Source of the DNA: Eremophila alpestris peregrina
Taxonomy: Eukaryota; Chordata; Aves; Passeriformes; Alaudidae
Direction of reading: 5' to 3'
DNA: 64,000 nucleotides
Assembly (NCBI GenBank): GCA_009792885.1
Contig: WMCF01000014.1
Location: forward strand, 12,863,387 to 12,927,386
Of the stretch, positions 23,572 through 37,400 are shown piece by piece (positions within the stretch are counted from its first letter, which is position 1; each line of letters opens with the position of its first letter). The position numbers were made by a program, and so were the translations under genes. The notes under the pieces are model-generated. The model saw only the letters and a list, made by a program, of their open reading frames with translations, was not told the DNA's origin and ran no database searches.

Positions 23572-24340
23572 GTCTTGGTTTGGAAAGACAGGTAGCTGCT
23601 AGGGGGAAGCTGGTGCTCTCCCCTTGCAATGAAGAATGCAAACCCCCTCCCACCGAATTATTATAAGTTTGAAATTAAGGGGCTCTCAAGCAAAAAGATG
23701 TGGGAAATGGGAATAACAGGTTTTCTTTACTAATATATATATATATATATATAACAAGCAAACAAACAAACAACTACAGCATTAATAATAAAACAGAAAC
23801 CAAGAACCTCAAGAGACCCCAAATCCCAGGGCAGCCTGATCCCCAGTGGCTCTGAGGCACCAAGCTGTAATGGTGGAAGATCCTGGGCTGGTGATGAGGT
23901 AGATGGGCAGTTCTGCAGTGGTGGCTGAAGCAGCAGAGATGTCCCGGCTGAGCAAAAGGGTGTGGGGTAAGTGTAGGCAAAAGCCTCAAAGCGATGGCAG
24001 GACAGGGTCGGGCTCACCCCAGCAGGGCAGGAGGGGAGCTCAGAAATCCCCGGGCACACGAGCAGATGGTGGTGTTTTCCCAGGAAAGGAGACGATGGTG
24101 ACAGTGAAAACTTCTCTCGGAGCCAGCCAAAAAGCCTGGTGTCCTCTCTCCTCGGTGCCAAGGGGAAAAGTGACCAACCCCCCAGCTCCCCGTCCCTTCG
24201 GTCCCCCCCCTCCCTGGCCTCACCCGTCCCCCGTCAAGCACCCGACAATCACCCAGCCATCAGTGTCCTAGCAACTTGAGGGAAAAAATTCCAAAAGGTA
24301 AAACAAACAAAAAGACAACAACCAAATCTAACCCTCAACA
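23572..24340 (-). mobile_element. Solo LTR of an endogenous retrovirus, with 5-bp target-site duplication
   Basis: The element starts TGTCTTGGTTTGGAAAGACA and ends CCCTCAACA, so it has the TG...CA ends of an LTR. It is flanked on both sides by the same five bases, CAGAT (23567-23571 and 24341-24345). A 5-bp duplication suits an ERVL-like element. The 769-bp length and absence of internal genes make it a solo LTR. The start resembles a songbird LTR family I remember, whose poly(A) signal lies on the complementary strand, hence the minus orientation; here that signal appears degraded (AGTAAA). The many CpGs retained at 24.0-24.25 kb suggest a fairly young insertion. An AT microsatellite and CAAA repeats sit inside it. 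Confidence 0.8.
23732..23773. repeat. (AT)n followed by (CAAA)n inside the LTR
   Basis: About ten AT units run directly into repeated CAAA units. The pair lies within the solo LTR. Confidence 0.9.
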
Positions 24341-24345
24341 CAGAT

Positions 24346-27300
24346 CTAAAGCTTTTGTAGCCCTGCTTGTTACTGGCAGGTCTGTTGGTGATCTCAAACT
24401 CAATTAAGTCTAAATTTTCCTGTAATGTTATGAAATATGGCAATATTTTACAGGAATGGGAAAATTATTACTTAAAATATAAAATTCCCATTTAATAATA
24501 TTTCTTGGTTAATAAAGTTGTGTCATTGGTATGCTAAAGTGTAGTTAATACTCTTCTTGTGAGTGAATGAATTATAAACTTGTAGTGCAAAGTGTACTCA
24601 TAAGGAAATAGCCATATGTGCACATTTATAAATAATTTTTTTCATCAGAGGCTCTGAGAACAGTGATGACAAACAAAATGGTCTGGTTTCACATCAGGGG
24701 GATAGATTTAGATCAAAGCCATTTAAATTACCAATTTTAATCATGATTTAAATTGTCAAGTTGGAAACCTTGATTTAAATAATTGATTTTCATCTTGTTT
24801 TGCATTTGTGCTTCCTAAGTATTTTTCTAAATAAGGGCTGATTCTCATTGGCTGTTGTAACTCAGCATTTTCTTTGCTAACCATTAGGCTTAAGTACATA
24901 TTACGTCTGCATATATTTAAGTAGTTTAACATATATTTACACAGATTCTTAATTTATACACTTTTATCATGCTAGAAAAATTATTAATGAATATTTTCTG
25001 ACTTTCTAAATTATGTTTATTTTTCCTCATGCATTCATTCAAACTGTATTTGGATGGTAATTAGACTTTCATTAAAAATACATAAAATCTGGAGGGGAAG
25101 GGGGATGTTAGTTAGAATATGCTTGGTGCCTAAAAAGTAGTTCTGTTATAATGTGTTCCCATTAAAAAACAAGGTCTAGATTTGCTGTGCCCTTCAGACC
25201 TGTGGCTCTGATAAGTTACTTTAGCAGGGCATTAGTTGCAGTGTTACCCAGCTGCATTTCTGGAACCTTCACACACCTCTTTAGGAGTGCAGAGATGCTG
25301 TGTTGAGGCTGAGGCCTGTGCCAGGAGAAAGAGGAATAAACCAGCAAGGACAGGAGCTCCTCCGAGGTCCATGGTTACTTTTCCAGCCCAACTGTGCCAT
25401 TGGAGAGGTAAGGTCACCAGCCATCCTGAGCCTCCAGGACAAGGACAGAGAATCCTGGTTCAGAGCTTGCTTGGAGGCAGCTTGTAACAGTTATTCTGTA
25501 ATTTCTACCACCTCAACATTTTGGAGTTTAATGCCAAACTGTTTCTGCAGAGTGTGTCCTAACCGACTGTTAGATTGGCTGCATGATCTGTGGCTGGTGA
25601 GCTGAATTGTCACTGTGTCTTCCAATATTTTAGAAATGGATTTCAGTGTCTTGTAATGTGTCCTAGCATGATAGAATAGGAAAAAAATAGACCACTCTGC
25701 TTTTAAACCCTGTTGTTTAATTTGTGTATCTTGTGCTTTCCTTGAAGACCTAGTTATTGGAGAATTTTCTTGATTTGTTGTGCTGGAAAGTACAAGTTAT
25801 TTAATTTCTGACACTCAACAAGGCATTTATACTTATTCATCAGCAAAAATGCAACCGAGTTTTGTGACAGTTCATTTTTTTAGATTTAAATACATATATG
25901 GTGTTTTTAACATTTTTTTGTATATAGAGTAAGGGAAGACAGTTTTTCCTTTGCTAACTGTGATACTGTGAACATATTGACTTTATAAACTAGATAGTAA
26001 AAGAAAAAATTTAACCTTTCATCCTGATGACAAAAGATTACTTGTGAGTGTGGACTGGTTAATCACTGTCTGTTCCTTCAGGTAGTGAAGCTACTCTGCC
26101 TGTAGGAAGCTTTCAATGAAACCAAAAACTTTCAACCTTTCCAAAAATTTGGAAGGTCTGTGTGACCCTCTTTTTTACATGTCATAAAACTGAACACTGA
26201 ATATATTCTAAAACATGGAAGTTATATACAGAGTGGATCCTCTGAATTATAAAAGGAGAAACTTAAATAAAAGTTGGTGGAAGCTTTCCCTAAAATTAAC
26301 CGTCTAATCTCTTGGTTCTCTTAAACTGTTTAACCAAGGTAGTCTCAGGTATGAGTAAGGGAATAAATTGCTAGGAACCTTTTTTTTTTCTAATAAAAAA
26401 CTTTAACTCTTGATTTCTGCTTAAGTAACTCTGACTTTTTTCCTATGAAAATTTTTGATGTGACAGTCAAACCTAGAAAATGTAACAAAGTGCTAATTAA
26501 GTCCTGTCTAATCTGAGTCTTATCTGGCCATCCATGCTCATAATGTTTCTCAGGTTTAAAGGCACTAAGCACTTAAAACAGCCAACTGTGATAATTGAAA
26601 TTAATGGACTATTAATTCAGCCTTTGCAGAACAAGCTACTCATCTCACATATTTGTGTTAGCATTTCTGTCATTGTGGTTCCAAGTGTTTGGTAGTGCCT
26701 TGTCTCTGTAAAGGCAAGGCACATAATCCCTGAAACTTCAATCTTAAACGTAGCAAATGCAAAAAGAGACATAGAAAACAACCTCAGAAAACAAGACAAA
26801 ATTACAGTTTTTATGGTGATGAAAATTGTATTAATGAAATTGTCTTTATGTGTCATAGTCATGACTAAGTCTATAAAATTTGAGGATGGTGATTTTTTTT
26901 TAATACTTTGTAGAGGAATAAATATAGCCCCTTCAGAACTTCCTTGCATCCCTTTCCTCTGATCCTCAAGCAGCTACTCTTGCAAATTTTTTTTGCCTCT
27001 TTGCTCAAGATCTTGATTAGTATCCACCCCTGTGCATCTTTATGTGCAACCTCAGAGCTCTCACTAACAATGTTTCTTTTCCTCTCACTTTCTTTAGTTC
27101 AAAGTTGTTCTCAAATATTTCTCTGCAACAAATTAACATACCCAATGGGTATGAATTATAGTGATAGAATCTCACAAGATCTTCTGCACAGGTGGAATAT
27201 AAATTCCTTTAATGTGTACACAAATAGAAGTTAGGAAATGTTTAAAATTCTGAGAGTGCTGTGCTTGTAGGTTGAGTTTTGATTAACAGCTGATAAACAG

Positions 27301-30300
27301 TTCTCTAAGGTTTCCTGCCATATATAATAACATGGGAGATGAAAGAGGATATAAGTTGCTTTAGGCCTTGTCCATTTTACTGGATGCCATATCAGAGATT
27401 AGATTTAATTTCATCTTTTGTGCAAAGAATTTTTTAATAAAGTAGCCATCCAGATTAAAGGATGGATTAATATATTATGTATAGTAATAAGTGTAGAATT
27501 GGATAATGTGTTACCTCTGATGCTATCACAGAAATTACTTACTCTGATCAAATACTTCTTGTTTTTGTTCAGTGGAATATAAGTATGTCCTAGAAACTGC
27601 ATTCCAAAAATAAAGCAATAAAGGGGTTTGAACTGTTTAAATAGGTTAAAATGAAAAGTAAACAAAACAATGTTGCCCTTATTTAGGAAGGAAAAGAGAC
27701 TACTTTTAGTTCTGCTATAGAAGTCTTGTTGAACAAGTGAAACAATACAATTTCTCAAACACATCCACACCCAAACTGAACATTTTGGATTTGATAGCAA
27801 AGGCAACAGCAGAGAGAGACCACAGAAACCTCACAAGGCAATGAAGTTTTGTGTTCTGTCCCTGTCATTTTATGCTTTCTTGAAGCTGGGTTTGACTTGA
27901 GAGTAGCTTTTCAAAATGGCATAAATTATGAACAAATATCCTAATCCCCCACTCCTGGGGGCAAACAGCTCTGCCTGACAAAGGTTGTGCAGGCTCAGGA
28001 GGGGCAATAAGTGATCCCCATTGCAGCTCTGCCTTGTCCTTCCTGCACAGCTAAAGGCCTTTTGTGCTCTATTTGTTCTATTCTGCCCTTCTGCTGAAAC
28101 ACCATGAGACCTGAAAATCACTTAAATAGCAGCACCAGAGGTGAGAAAATGAAGATTGGCTCACATGTTAATTAGCTAGCTTTGCCTTATCGTCCGCAAT
28201 GCAACCTAGGATTGTGAAAATATACCTTGGTGTTTCAGGTTGGTTTTAATATTTCATACTCTTCTAAAGAGAACACCCAAAGTGATATTTTATGAAATTT
28301 GATGCAATGTGCACTGAACTCAAGCAGAAAAGGCACCAGTCCTTTAAATTGCTGTGGATGATGCCCATAGTGGGACCTGAAGTAACTTTCTGGTCAGGCT
28401 TCCAAAATAATTCTCCTTTACTTCTGAACTTGTCTACTTTGTTCAATAGGGCTTGTTTATACATACATGTTCTGATTTTTAAAGGTCCTTTTGGCCAGTA
28501 AAAGCTGAGACAGTTCTCTTCACCAATGACTGGAATATAGAGGAATAATTTAATACAAGAAGAACCTCCTTCAGGTCCTGCAGGATGTAGAATAACCACA
28601 TGACAGTTCCAGGCGGGGCTGTGTGGCTCAGCAGGGAAGAGGGCGATGTAAACTGGCTTAAGCTAGGAAGTGCAGGAGTGTGCAGAACGGGAAATGTCGA
28701 TTTTTTTTTTCTTTTTAATAAATCCTACTGCACAATTTAAGCCACCGATGTAGGTGGTTGTGCCTCTTTCAGACAGGAGCGGGTCACAATCCCATGACTC
28801 CAAGAATCCTTGTCATTACCCTTCAAACCCCAAACAGGTGTTATAACAGATTGCAGAGAGTTATCCTGTGATAACAACACCCAGTTCCTGCTGGCTGATC
28901 AGCTCTGTGCACCCATGCACAGGATTGAGCCGAATGCTGACCACGCTGGTGGGCAGCAGTGCCAGGGCCAGCCTGCAGGCTGGGGACATCCTGCAGCATC
29001 ATTGTGCTGGGGTTCACGGGCTGGGACTGGCCCCCATCGCCCCTTCTCCAGCGAGGCCAGCTGCAGGGAAGGAGCCGTGTGGGATGCCCGGAGGCTGAGT
29101 GAGCAGGGAGCCAGGTGCTCCCTGGGGAGCTGCTGTACTTCTTCTGCAGAGGTCTGCACAGGCTTCACAATGGGCACTGTGTGATGGGCAGGACAGTGAA
29201 GAATGTCGTGTGTGAGCTCTCTCCAAGGCAGAAAGCCTTGAATAATCAGTCCTGACTGCCAGAAAAGGTGGGCACGATGGGTTTCAGATGTTGATCAATC
29301 CCAGTTCTCTGCTTAGTGCTCAGAATGCCCCTCCAAGAGGGTAGGTACCCTCCTCTGGGCACCAGCAGCTTTTCCCCATGGTAGAGAATTGCCTAAGGCA
29401 AATTAATCACATCTCTTCATGCTACTCTTTTATCCCCTCTCAGTAGTTCTGTTTATGATTTTGGATATAATTTAAGACATTTGTGGTTTTTGGGCTGCAG
29501 TTACATTTAAATGCTTCTCTGCCTTGCATGTTCTGATAATTTTCTTACAAAACCATTTCTGTTTGGGATGGGGGGAGGTGTGTGTGTGTATACAATGTTT
29601 TATTTCAGAGATCAGCACAGGCCTGGCTATGACTTTAATTTGTCTACAGTTTATTTGCTATCTGTCATCCCACTGGGTGTTTAGTCTCATGGTGTAAAAT
29701 GTTTCCTGTTTCTAAAAAGCCAGGTTGTCTGTGGTCACTTCAAAGGATGTTTCCCTCTTCAGGTATTCATATTTGTTTATAGTTTAAAATCAGGAATATT
29801 TTATAATGTCAAATATTTTAAAATGTTATGACACTAGAACATTCTTTCCTTGATGATAGAACAAGGAAATTACCTACTTTCACATTGATTTTAACTTCAG
29901 AATTTCTTTTTTCCTATAAATTCTTTATTAGAAAAATTTCATTTTTACTGGGTATATAAATATAACATTTATGTAATTTTCAGAAAGAAATGCAGGAAAT
30001 GAATGATGTAACTAGACATTTTCTAACTAAAATAGATTTTAAAAGTCTGGTGATCATATGATGGCTGGAAGCTCAGCATCAGTACTTTAATAATGACTCT
30101 GCAGCCTCTGGTTGTGGCTAGTTATCAATATGATTTCCAGGAATTTCAGTTTTTCACAGATACTCTTTCATTTTATACGATTAAATATAAGGACCTAAAC
30201 TTCACAAATGTAGCTGTCTAAAAAAATGGTTTTTTAAATTTTTTTTTCTGAATCCTGTGGTTTCTCTGAAATTCATATTCTGAATTTGCAGAAACATTTT

Positions 30301-32349
30301 TTCCTGGAGTGGAACTTTCAGCTTCTGTTTTTCAGTGAAGATGGGGGAAATTGGATTCCACTGCTCTTTTATTTTATGTTTTTAATTGTCTGTGGCAATG
30401 GAAGTGCAGACCTTATGGACTGTTATTTCATGTGATGGTAGATGATTTAAGAGGAAAGGAAATTTCCCAGAAGTCATTCCAGTGCTTTTAAACTGACCTT
30501 TTCAGTACAGGGTGCCTATATAAAAAACAAACCACCACATGAAGTATTCTCCGTGTTTTTGATATCTGCATCCAGGTGTTTCTGTTAGATGGCTGAGAAT
30601 ATAAAATCTGCATATTCAGCCATCACTAAAGCTGATAAATTGCCAAAGCTGCTCTCACATGCACATCTCATACGTAGGTGGCTTAGTGAATGAATAATGC
30701 AAGCCAGAGGTGTCACTAAAGAAAGGAGGAATGAGGCTCCCTATCAATATTTAAGGCTTGACTCTTCTTCCTCTCAGATCTTTTGTGAGCATTTATATCA
30801 GTGTGAAGTAATCTTAAGAAGAATTAAAAAAAAAAAAAACCTGCTCCACTGGAATTTACATGGCTCAGGAGGCTCGTAATAGGATGAGTGTCTTTACTTC
30901 AGGTCACTGATTTAAATCCCAGTTAGAAATAGCCAGAAGTCATTACAATCTGATGGCCAGTTGGTGACCTATGAAATGAACTGGTGATGAGAGCCACCAG
31001 TTGCCACCAAGATGTGGTTATGTGTCACACCAGTAAAGCAAATTCAGTATTCTGCAATTATGGAAAACAGAGTTTTTCTCTTTCTTAAGGAACATCTCAT
31101 TTCTCACTGCCCAGCCTGTACTAAACAGTGTGCAGTTGAGTTTTATCCATTAATAGGAGATTTTCTTAGAATTACAGTCTTGGTAGCTGATCCTTTAAAT
31201 CTGTAGAGACAACCAGCTGCAGTCTTTAGGTAGTAATTTCTCCACTGCCTGGATTTTATCTAGTAAACATTTGCCTCTTTTTATGCATATGGTGATTTTC
31301 TCCTGGCTTTTCCTGTCATCACCAAGGATGCAGCCTCTCCTTATCCTCTCGCCTACTTTATTTCACTGTATAAAAATAAAAAAGATTTTAAAAAATTGAT
31401 TGCTGACCCTGTGAATGTATTTTTGAAAATAGTTATGTATAGCTGGCATCTAATATAAAATACCAATTGACCTACACACTCCATAAGTTACTCCTTGTCT
31501 GTGGAGGCAGAACCTGGAAACATAGTGTGTTCATGTGTAATAAATATAGAATTTGTAATTTGAATTTACAGGCAGAGGTTACTGACAGATTATGCAGCTC
31601 TCAAATCTGATTCCAAACAGTTGCATATTATCAGTGACATTTTCCATTCATGACATCTCTGGCATTGTGTGAAGCACAAATTTGAAAAAAAATTAGGCTT
31701 GATTGAGCTTTATTCTTTTTTAATTTGCCACATTATCTTAAAAACAACAGGTCAGAAAAAATATTGGGGGTGTGGGAAAGAGGCTGGAGATAAGTTTTAA
31801 TGTTTCAAACTGTTGCCTTTAGAACTCACCATAGAACTTGACTGAAGCATCCAAAATTACAGCTTTCATGTATTAGTCAGGCACATATGCATGGACTCAC
31901 TTGTGTGGGAGATTGCATGAGTGGGGCTGGAGAAAGCACTGACCTCATATAGTGCTTGTGTTTGCATGTGGGCAGACATCATCAATACTGGTGTCAATGA
32001 TATTTTTTTCAGTCATTCCACTGCCAGCTGGGTTGAATCTCTATTTAGAAATCACTGGTTTAAGCAAAACCATGTCCTGTTTTATGAATACTGACAAATA
32101 TACACCTCAGATTTCCTGAGGCAGCACAAGCAGTCCCTCATTGAGACTGTACATATTGTATCTTCTAACTCATGGAATACAGAGATAAATTAAACTTTTA
32201 ACAGACAGACATTGTCATTATATGTATTTAATTCATACCAAGTAACCTTTATCAAGACTGGGACTCTTCCAGATGTACAGTTTTCAGTGTACAGTTTGTA
32301 TTTCAGTCCTTAAAACAAGAATATGCTTTGAAAAATGTTAGCAGGGCAG
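24346..32349. other. Non-coding AT-rich sequence between the two LTRs
   Basis: No gene is recognised. The 131-codon minus-strand frame 27411-27806 is the longest and has no identifiable domain. A GC-richer patch lies at about 28.9-29.2 kb with overlapping frames on both strands. The segment 24.70-25.08 kb is rich in TTTAAAT, ATTAAT and TAATTA-like homeodomain-type words and could be a conserved element, but I cannot test conservation. Confidence 0.55.
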
Positions 32350-33235
32350 TGTATTGGGTTTGCTTGGCCAGGCTTCAGTACTGAGGCAGAGGCTAAAAGG
32401 GGTGTCTTCTGTGAGAAGGTCCCAGAAGCTTCCTCCATGTCCAGCAGAGCCGATGCCAGCCAGCTCCAGGTCAGACCTACTGCTGGCCAAGGCTGGACTG
32501 ATCAGGAGTGGGGTAACACCTCTGTGATAACATATTTTAGAAGAAAAAAAAAGTTATTGTGCAGATGTAATTGTGGCCAAAGAAGAGCAGAGTGAGAACA
32601 TGTGAGAGGAGCCACTTCACAGACAACAAAGTCACTGAAGGAGGGGGAGGAGGTGTCCCAGGCACTGGAGCTGGGATTCCTCTGCAGTCCCTGGTGCAGA
32701 CCATGGTAAAGCAGCTGTCCCCATGGAGGTCCATGGGGATGCAGAGGGATCAGATCCACATCAGATCCTACAAACCCGTGGAGAGTGGAACCATACTGGA
32801 GTAGGTTTCCTGGTAGGACTTCTAACCATCTGGGGGACCCATGGTGGAGCAGGCTGTGCTTGAAGGACTGCACCCCATGGAAGAGTGACCCATGTTGCAG
32901 CAGTTCATGGAGAACCATTGCTTGTGAGATGGATTCACATTGGAGAAGTTCATGGAGAACCAAGGGACCCCACGTTAGAGCAGGGGAAGGAGTCTTCTCC
33001 ATGAGCTGCAGGAGAAACAGTGTATGATGAACTGATCATAACCCCCATTCCATGTCTCCTTGCACCACTGGAGTAGGAGGTAAAGCTTGGGGAGGGGGTA
33101 GTGGTGGGGGAAGGTGGTCTTAAGATTTATTTTACTTCTCATTATACTGCTCTGATTTTGTTAGTAAAAAATTCAGTTAATATCCCAAATTTGAGTATGG
33201 TTTGCCTTGATGATATTTAGTGTGTGATCTCTTTT
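32350..33235 (+). mobile_element. Old, decayed endogenous retrovirus LTR (probable)
   Basis: The element starts TGTATTGGGTTTGCTTGGCC. It continues through AGAAGGTCCCAGAAGCTTCC, CCATGTCCAGCAGAGCCGAT, TGATAACATATTTTAGAAG and many degraded units built on GTGGAGCAGG and CATGGAGAACCA, then a TTACTTCTCATTATACTGC block and a GTGTGATCTCTTTT end. This order matches a long LTR family I remember as abundant in songbirds (TguLTR5-like). The 3' end seems truncated, since no terminal CA with a matching duplication is found. There is no internal retroviral coding sequence beside it, so I read it as a solo or truncated LTR. CpGs are mostly decayed, so it looks older than the LTR at 23.6 kb. Confidence 0.7.
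32902..32962 (+). repeat. Internal 45-bp period repeat in the decayed LTR
   Basis: AGTTCATGGAGAACCA occurs at 32902-32917 and again at 32947-32962. These are two recognisable units of a tandem array that was probably longer in the ancestral element. Confidence 0.7.
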
Positions 33236-34422
33236 AAAAGAAGTACTGAACAATGTTAAGAGACTGAAATGATCATGAGGAGTTTTTATTGTAATTGTGG
33301 TGAAGAGACAAGGTGTGGGTTTTGTGTAAATTGGTTTTGTGATTGTTATTTTGTTCTTTGTGTAGGGGATTTTTGTTTTGTTTTATTAGCTTGGTTTTGT
33401 TGCTGTGAGTGGAGACTGTGTGATGAATGTGGATTTTAATAATAGTTCTTAAATATGTGAAACACAGAGGTGAGGGGTGGAAGCTGGTGGAAGCTGTGCA
33501 AATAGTGAGTGACAAAAGAGAAAAAAGTGGTAAGAATGAATATGGATTTACTACTGAAAGTAGTATTAGTCAAAGGCACTAATTTTTGAGTGATTCACAA
33601 ATAGGGTCGTAACTTTCCACATGAGGTTTTATTTGAAAAATTTGAAAGCAGTGGCAATGTTGAGACTGATAATCATATTGACCTAAAAGACCAAAAAGGC
33701 AATTATAGAGGTTACAGGCAAAGGAACAAAGAACAGTAATAGAGGTCACAGGCAAATGGAAAACCAGACAGTTACTTTATCTCATGTCTATATTTACTAT
33801 GCTGGTTTTACTAGAGCTGTATAGTATTTCTGTGCTTAGGGTGACCTTCATATTTCTTGCAAAAACAAATTATATTCCATCATCCTTCAGAATGGCAGGT
33901 GTATGTCCACATTTTTACCATATTTATTTCTGTGTGGAAAGGGTCAAACTTATAAGGCCTAAAGATACAGTGGGTCAATACTTCCACATGCCAGAATCAC
34001 AGCAGGGAGGCTGGGTTGGTTTGCTCCATCTGTGGCAGGAGGACGTGGCATTCTGCAGGGCAAACAAGCCTTGTTTTGCTGGTGTGGGTGGAACTGCAGC
34101 GCAATCTCACGGTGGTCGGACAGCCCCGTGCCTGGAGGAGGCTTTGCCTGCTTGCATGGCCTCTGACAGGATAGTGGAGTCTGTCTTCATCCCCTTCCCT
34201 TTCCTCAGCTCTTCACTTGCTTCCTCCTTCATCTGGCTCTTTCCAGCTGCCCCAAAAAGCTGCAGACCCCTTTGGTGGCACAAGCTTCCTGTGCCCTTGT
34301 CCTTGCTGGCACTGAGTGTGTCCAGAGCCAGGAGAAGAGGGGCAGCTTTGCACCCTCTGGGCTGACTCTTTCTCCTGCCCTTTTTGTGCCTGTGGGGGAA
34401 GTGTGTTCCATCTCATAGACCT

Positions 34423-34470
<48 letters not shown>

Positions 34471-37400
34471 TGCAGACGCTGTAACCGCACCGCACCCACA
34501 TGAAGCGGAAGCACATTTTTTTTTTGTAGGACTGGCTATGGTTGTGGAGATGGGGAAGTCCCAAATTAGATTTTGTGCTGGCCACAAAAACCTCTGTCTG
34601 TGTATCTATCTGGCCATATTATGAAGGCATAAAGATATATTATTAAGCTACAAACAAGTTTTTCATATGAAAATAAGGTGCACAACGCCCTGTTAAACAA
34701 GGCCAAGATTGTAAATAGGATTAAAATCTTTTCCCTGGCATTGTCCTGTATATTTGCTATATGAAGGAAACTAGGACAAGGAATTCGTAGTCTCCCTACT
34801 TCTCAAATATTCAGGTGACCGCTCAGTAGTTTTATGAACCAAAGAGGTCATATTGACAATAATTCTAGTCCAGCACCTTTGTCAATATTGTGGGGTGATT
34901 TCTTAAATCACAAAATGATGAGGTGGAAAGGCTGACATTTTCAATATAAACCAAAGAGCAGGACAATTAATTAAATAGGTTGAAAAGCAACTAGAAGTGA
35001 CTTGAACATTTTCTGGGGGTGGGAAGAACGGACATTATGAAACACTATATTCAGAATGTTAGGCTCAAACATTCAAAACAAATTGCCATATTTTTCTTGC
35101 AATTTTGGAGGTGAATGTATATATATATTGGATAATCTCCATACAGTATGTAATTTGTGCCTATATTTAAATCTGTGTCAAACAAATCAAAATTTTCAGG
35201 AAGAAGGAGTAAATCCAAGGTAATGTTTTAAAACTTTCAGGCTGAAGAAGGTAAGGATGAAAAAGAGCTCCCCCAACTTAGTCTTATTTTGTTGAAAATA
35301 ATTTATTTAAGTAGTATGCATATATAGAGTAAATGGGAATAATAACATGGAAAAATGGTGATTTTGACCTTATCTATTAAGAATAGTATAAAATGGACCT
35401 GTTCATTTATTCAACTTGCAATGGAGATTTCATTCTTCATCATAAAAATTTTCATTTGTGAGGAACAGAAACTGCACTAGCAATCATCATGTATGAACAT
35501 ATTGCTGAACTAAACACTTTTTTGAATCTGCTTGGGAATTATCTATTTCTCTAGGGACTCTTGTACAAGATCTGTTGGTAAAACCATAGGCTCTGGAGGA
35601 AAAAGTGAAAGAAACAGTTAGAATGGAGTCAGGTCTGTGTCTGATTATTGATTTGCCAAATAAAAAGGGTAGATTTGGACAAAAAAACCCCAACACCCCC
35701 CCCCACCCCGCCAAAATCCCAACAAAATAAGATATAAATGGAGGTGACAAAGAGGCTCTGGTTTATGTATCTAAAAAAAGAAGTTATGTTTATGGGGTCT
35801 ACAAGCTAAGACTTTCCTTGGCTTGATCAAAATGGAGACTTGATGGAAAAGAAGCCCAGGGAGGAATTTTACTACCCTTTCTCTGGCTTAGGAGACAACA
35901 TTAGGAAAATACAGCTGGTTGTAAATCAGTTATAAATTGTATTTTCTTCCTCTAGTGTACAAATGTTATGAAGAACCTTTAGGTGAATTTTAAAAAGAGC
36001 TGGAAAGCTCATGGTTTTCTATCCTTTTGGAATAATATAGTTTGGGTTTTTGTTCTGTCTTGAATTTTTCCTTCTCCACAAAAAATAACCATTCTATGAT
36101 TTTGCTGGGCATGTGTCTACAGAGAAGAATATAGTCATTCAAAACAATTCTTTCACTTGCAGGTTTGTCTTTCTTGGTCTTTACGTTTACAGGAGTGGAT
36201 TGACTTACTGATTTGATTCACACTTCTACAAAATAGAGTAGTGGTGAAATCAGTCTTTGTCTACAGAAAAATAAATGAGAAGCAAAAATTTGCTAGGAGG
36301 TCAGCAGGTCCTCTGAATTATCCCCTAGAAGACCACATTTTGCTGATCATCTGCTGTACTGCTCATCTTCCTACACATGTCAACATCCAGAAGCTCACAG
36401 TCAAGTCAGAATTTCCAGATGCTCTTGGAGGACAAGTGGTAGTTCACTTCTCAGGGAAGCAGGGTTAAGCAACACTGAACTTTTTGTACAGTTTTTCCTT
36501 CTCACAGTGAAAGCAAAGACAGTTGCTGTAGCTGATGCATGCTAACTTTTCTATGAGTTCTGTGAGTTTAATGATGATGTATTAAAATAGAAAGAACTGA
36601 AGCCAACCCTCCTCTTCTGAGGCACCCTGTAGTAATGGGAGTGAGACATAATCAGCCCCCAGCTGCCTACTGCAGGCTGGGCTGCTCTTCATTTTGCTCT
36701 GCATGGTAGGTGCTTACAGCAGCTCCCAGAAACGCAGGGCCTGGGGGGTTCCAGCCTTCACATCACTGTTGTGGCTCTGATGGGTGCTCCTAAATGGCCA
36801 TGGCCCTTTGTGTGGCAACCAAATGCTGAATGAGTGTTACAGCCCCAGAAGCCCACTCAGCTGGCAAATTTTAAGCAATTGCATGTTTTCTTGGTAAATG
36901 TAATGGAACCTAAACAAGTTACTGTAAGTAATCCCTCAAAGAGATTAAAACAATCCAGTAAGTACATTATCTCTGCAGGAAGGTTTCCTGTCCTGTGCAG
37001 CCAGTCTTGCTTTCAGGCCCCCATTTATAAAATTAGCTGTACACTAATTTAATGTGGTGGCGAGACATAAAATAAATTTAAAAAGTAAATATAAACTAAA
37101 GCAAAAAAAATTTGATTTAAAGTGAAGTCCAGCCCTTGTTGTTTTCTTTTTTTAACAGCTAGGGTTAAAGTTGGCTTTGTTCTTAAGAAAAGTGGTTGAC
37201 TGTGTGTCACACAATGTTTTAGCAAAATGGAACACCTTTCTGGAAGTCAGACTTCAGAGGAATATAGGCAACCAGGACAAATACAGGAGAAACTGGATTA
37301 CATTTTCTGTCTAGTTTGCCAAGAAAAAAAGTTTGGCTTTTTATATTTGATGAACTTTTGTGATTTTCAAGTCCAGAAATCATGTCTAGAGTTAATTTTG

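Noticed and set aside
33784..34365. 193-codon + strand frame
   Set aside because: No recognisable domain and mixed hydrophobic and low-complexity content. It runs into a poly-T region and has no promoter or splice support.
34425..34560. Processed pseudogene or SINE implied by a poly-A-like tract on the minus strand
   Set aside because: The body next to the tract is very short, no source RNA is recognised, and no target-site duplication was found.
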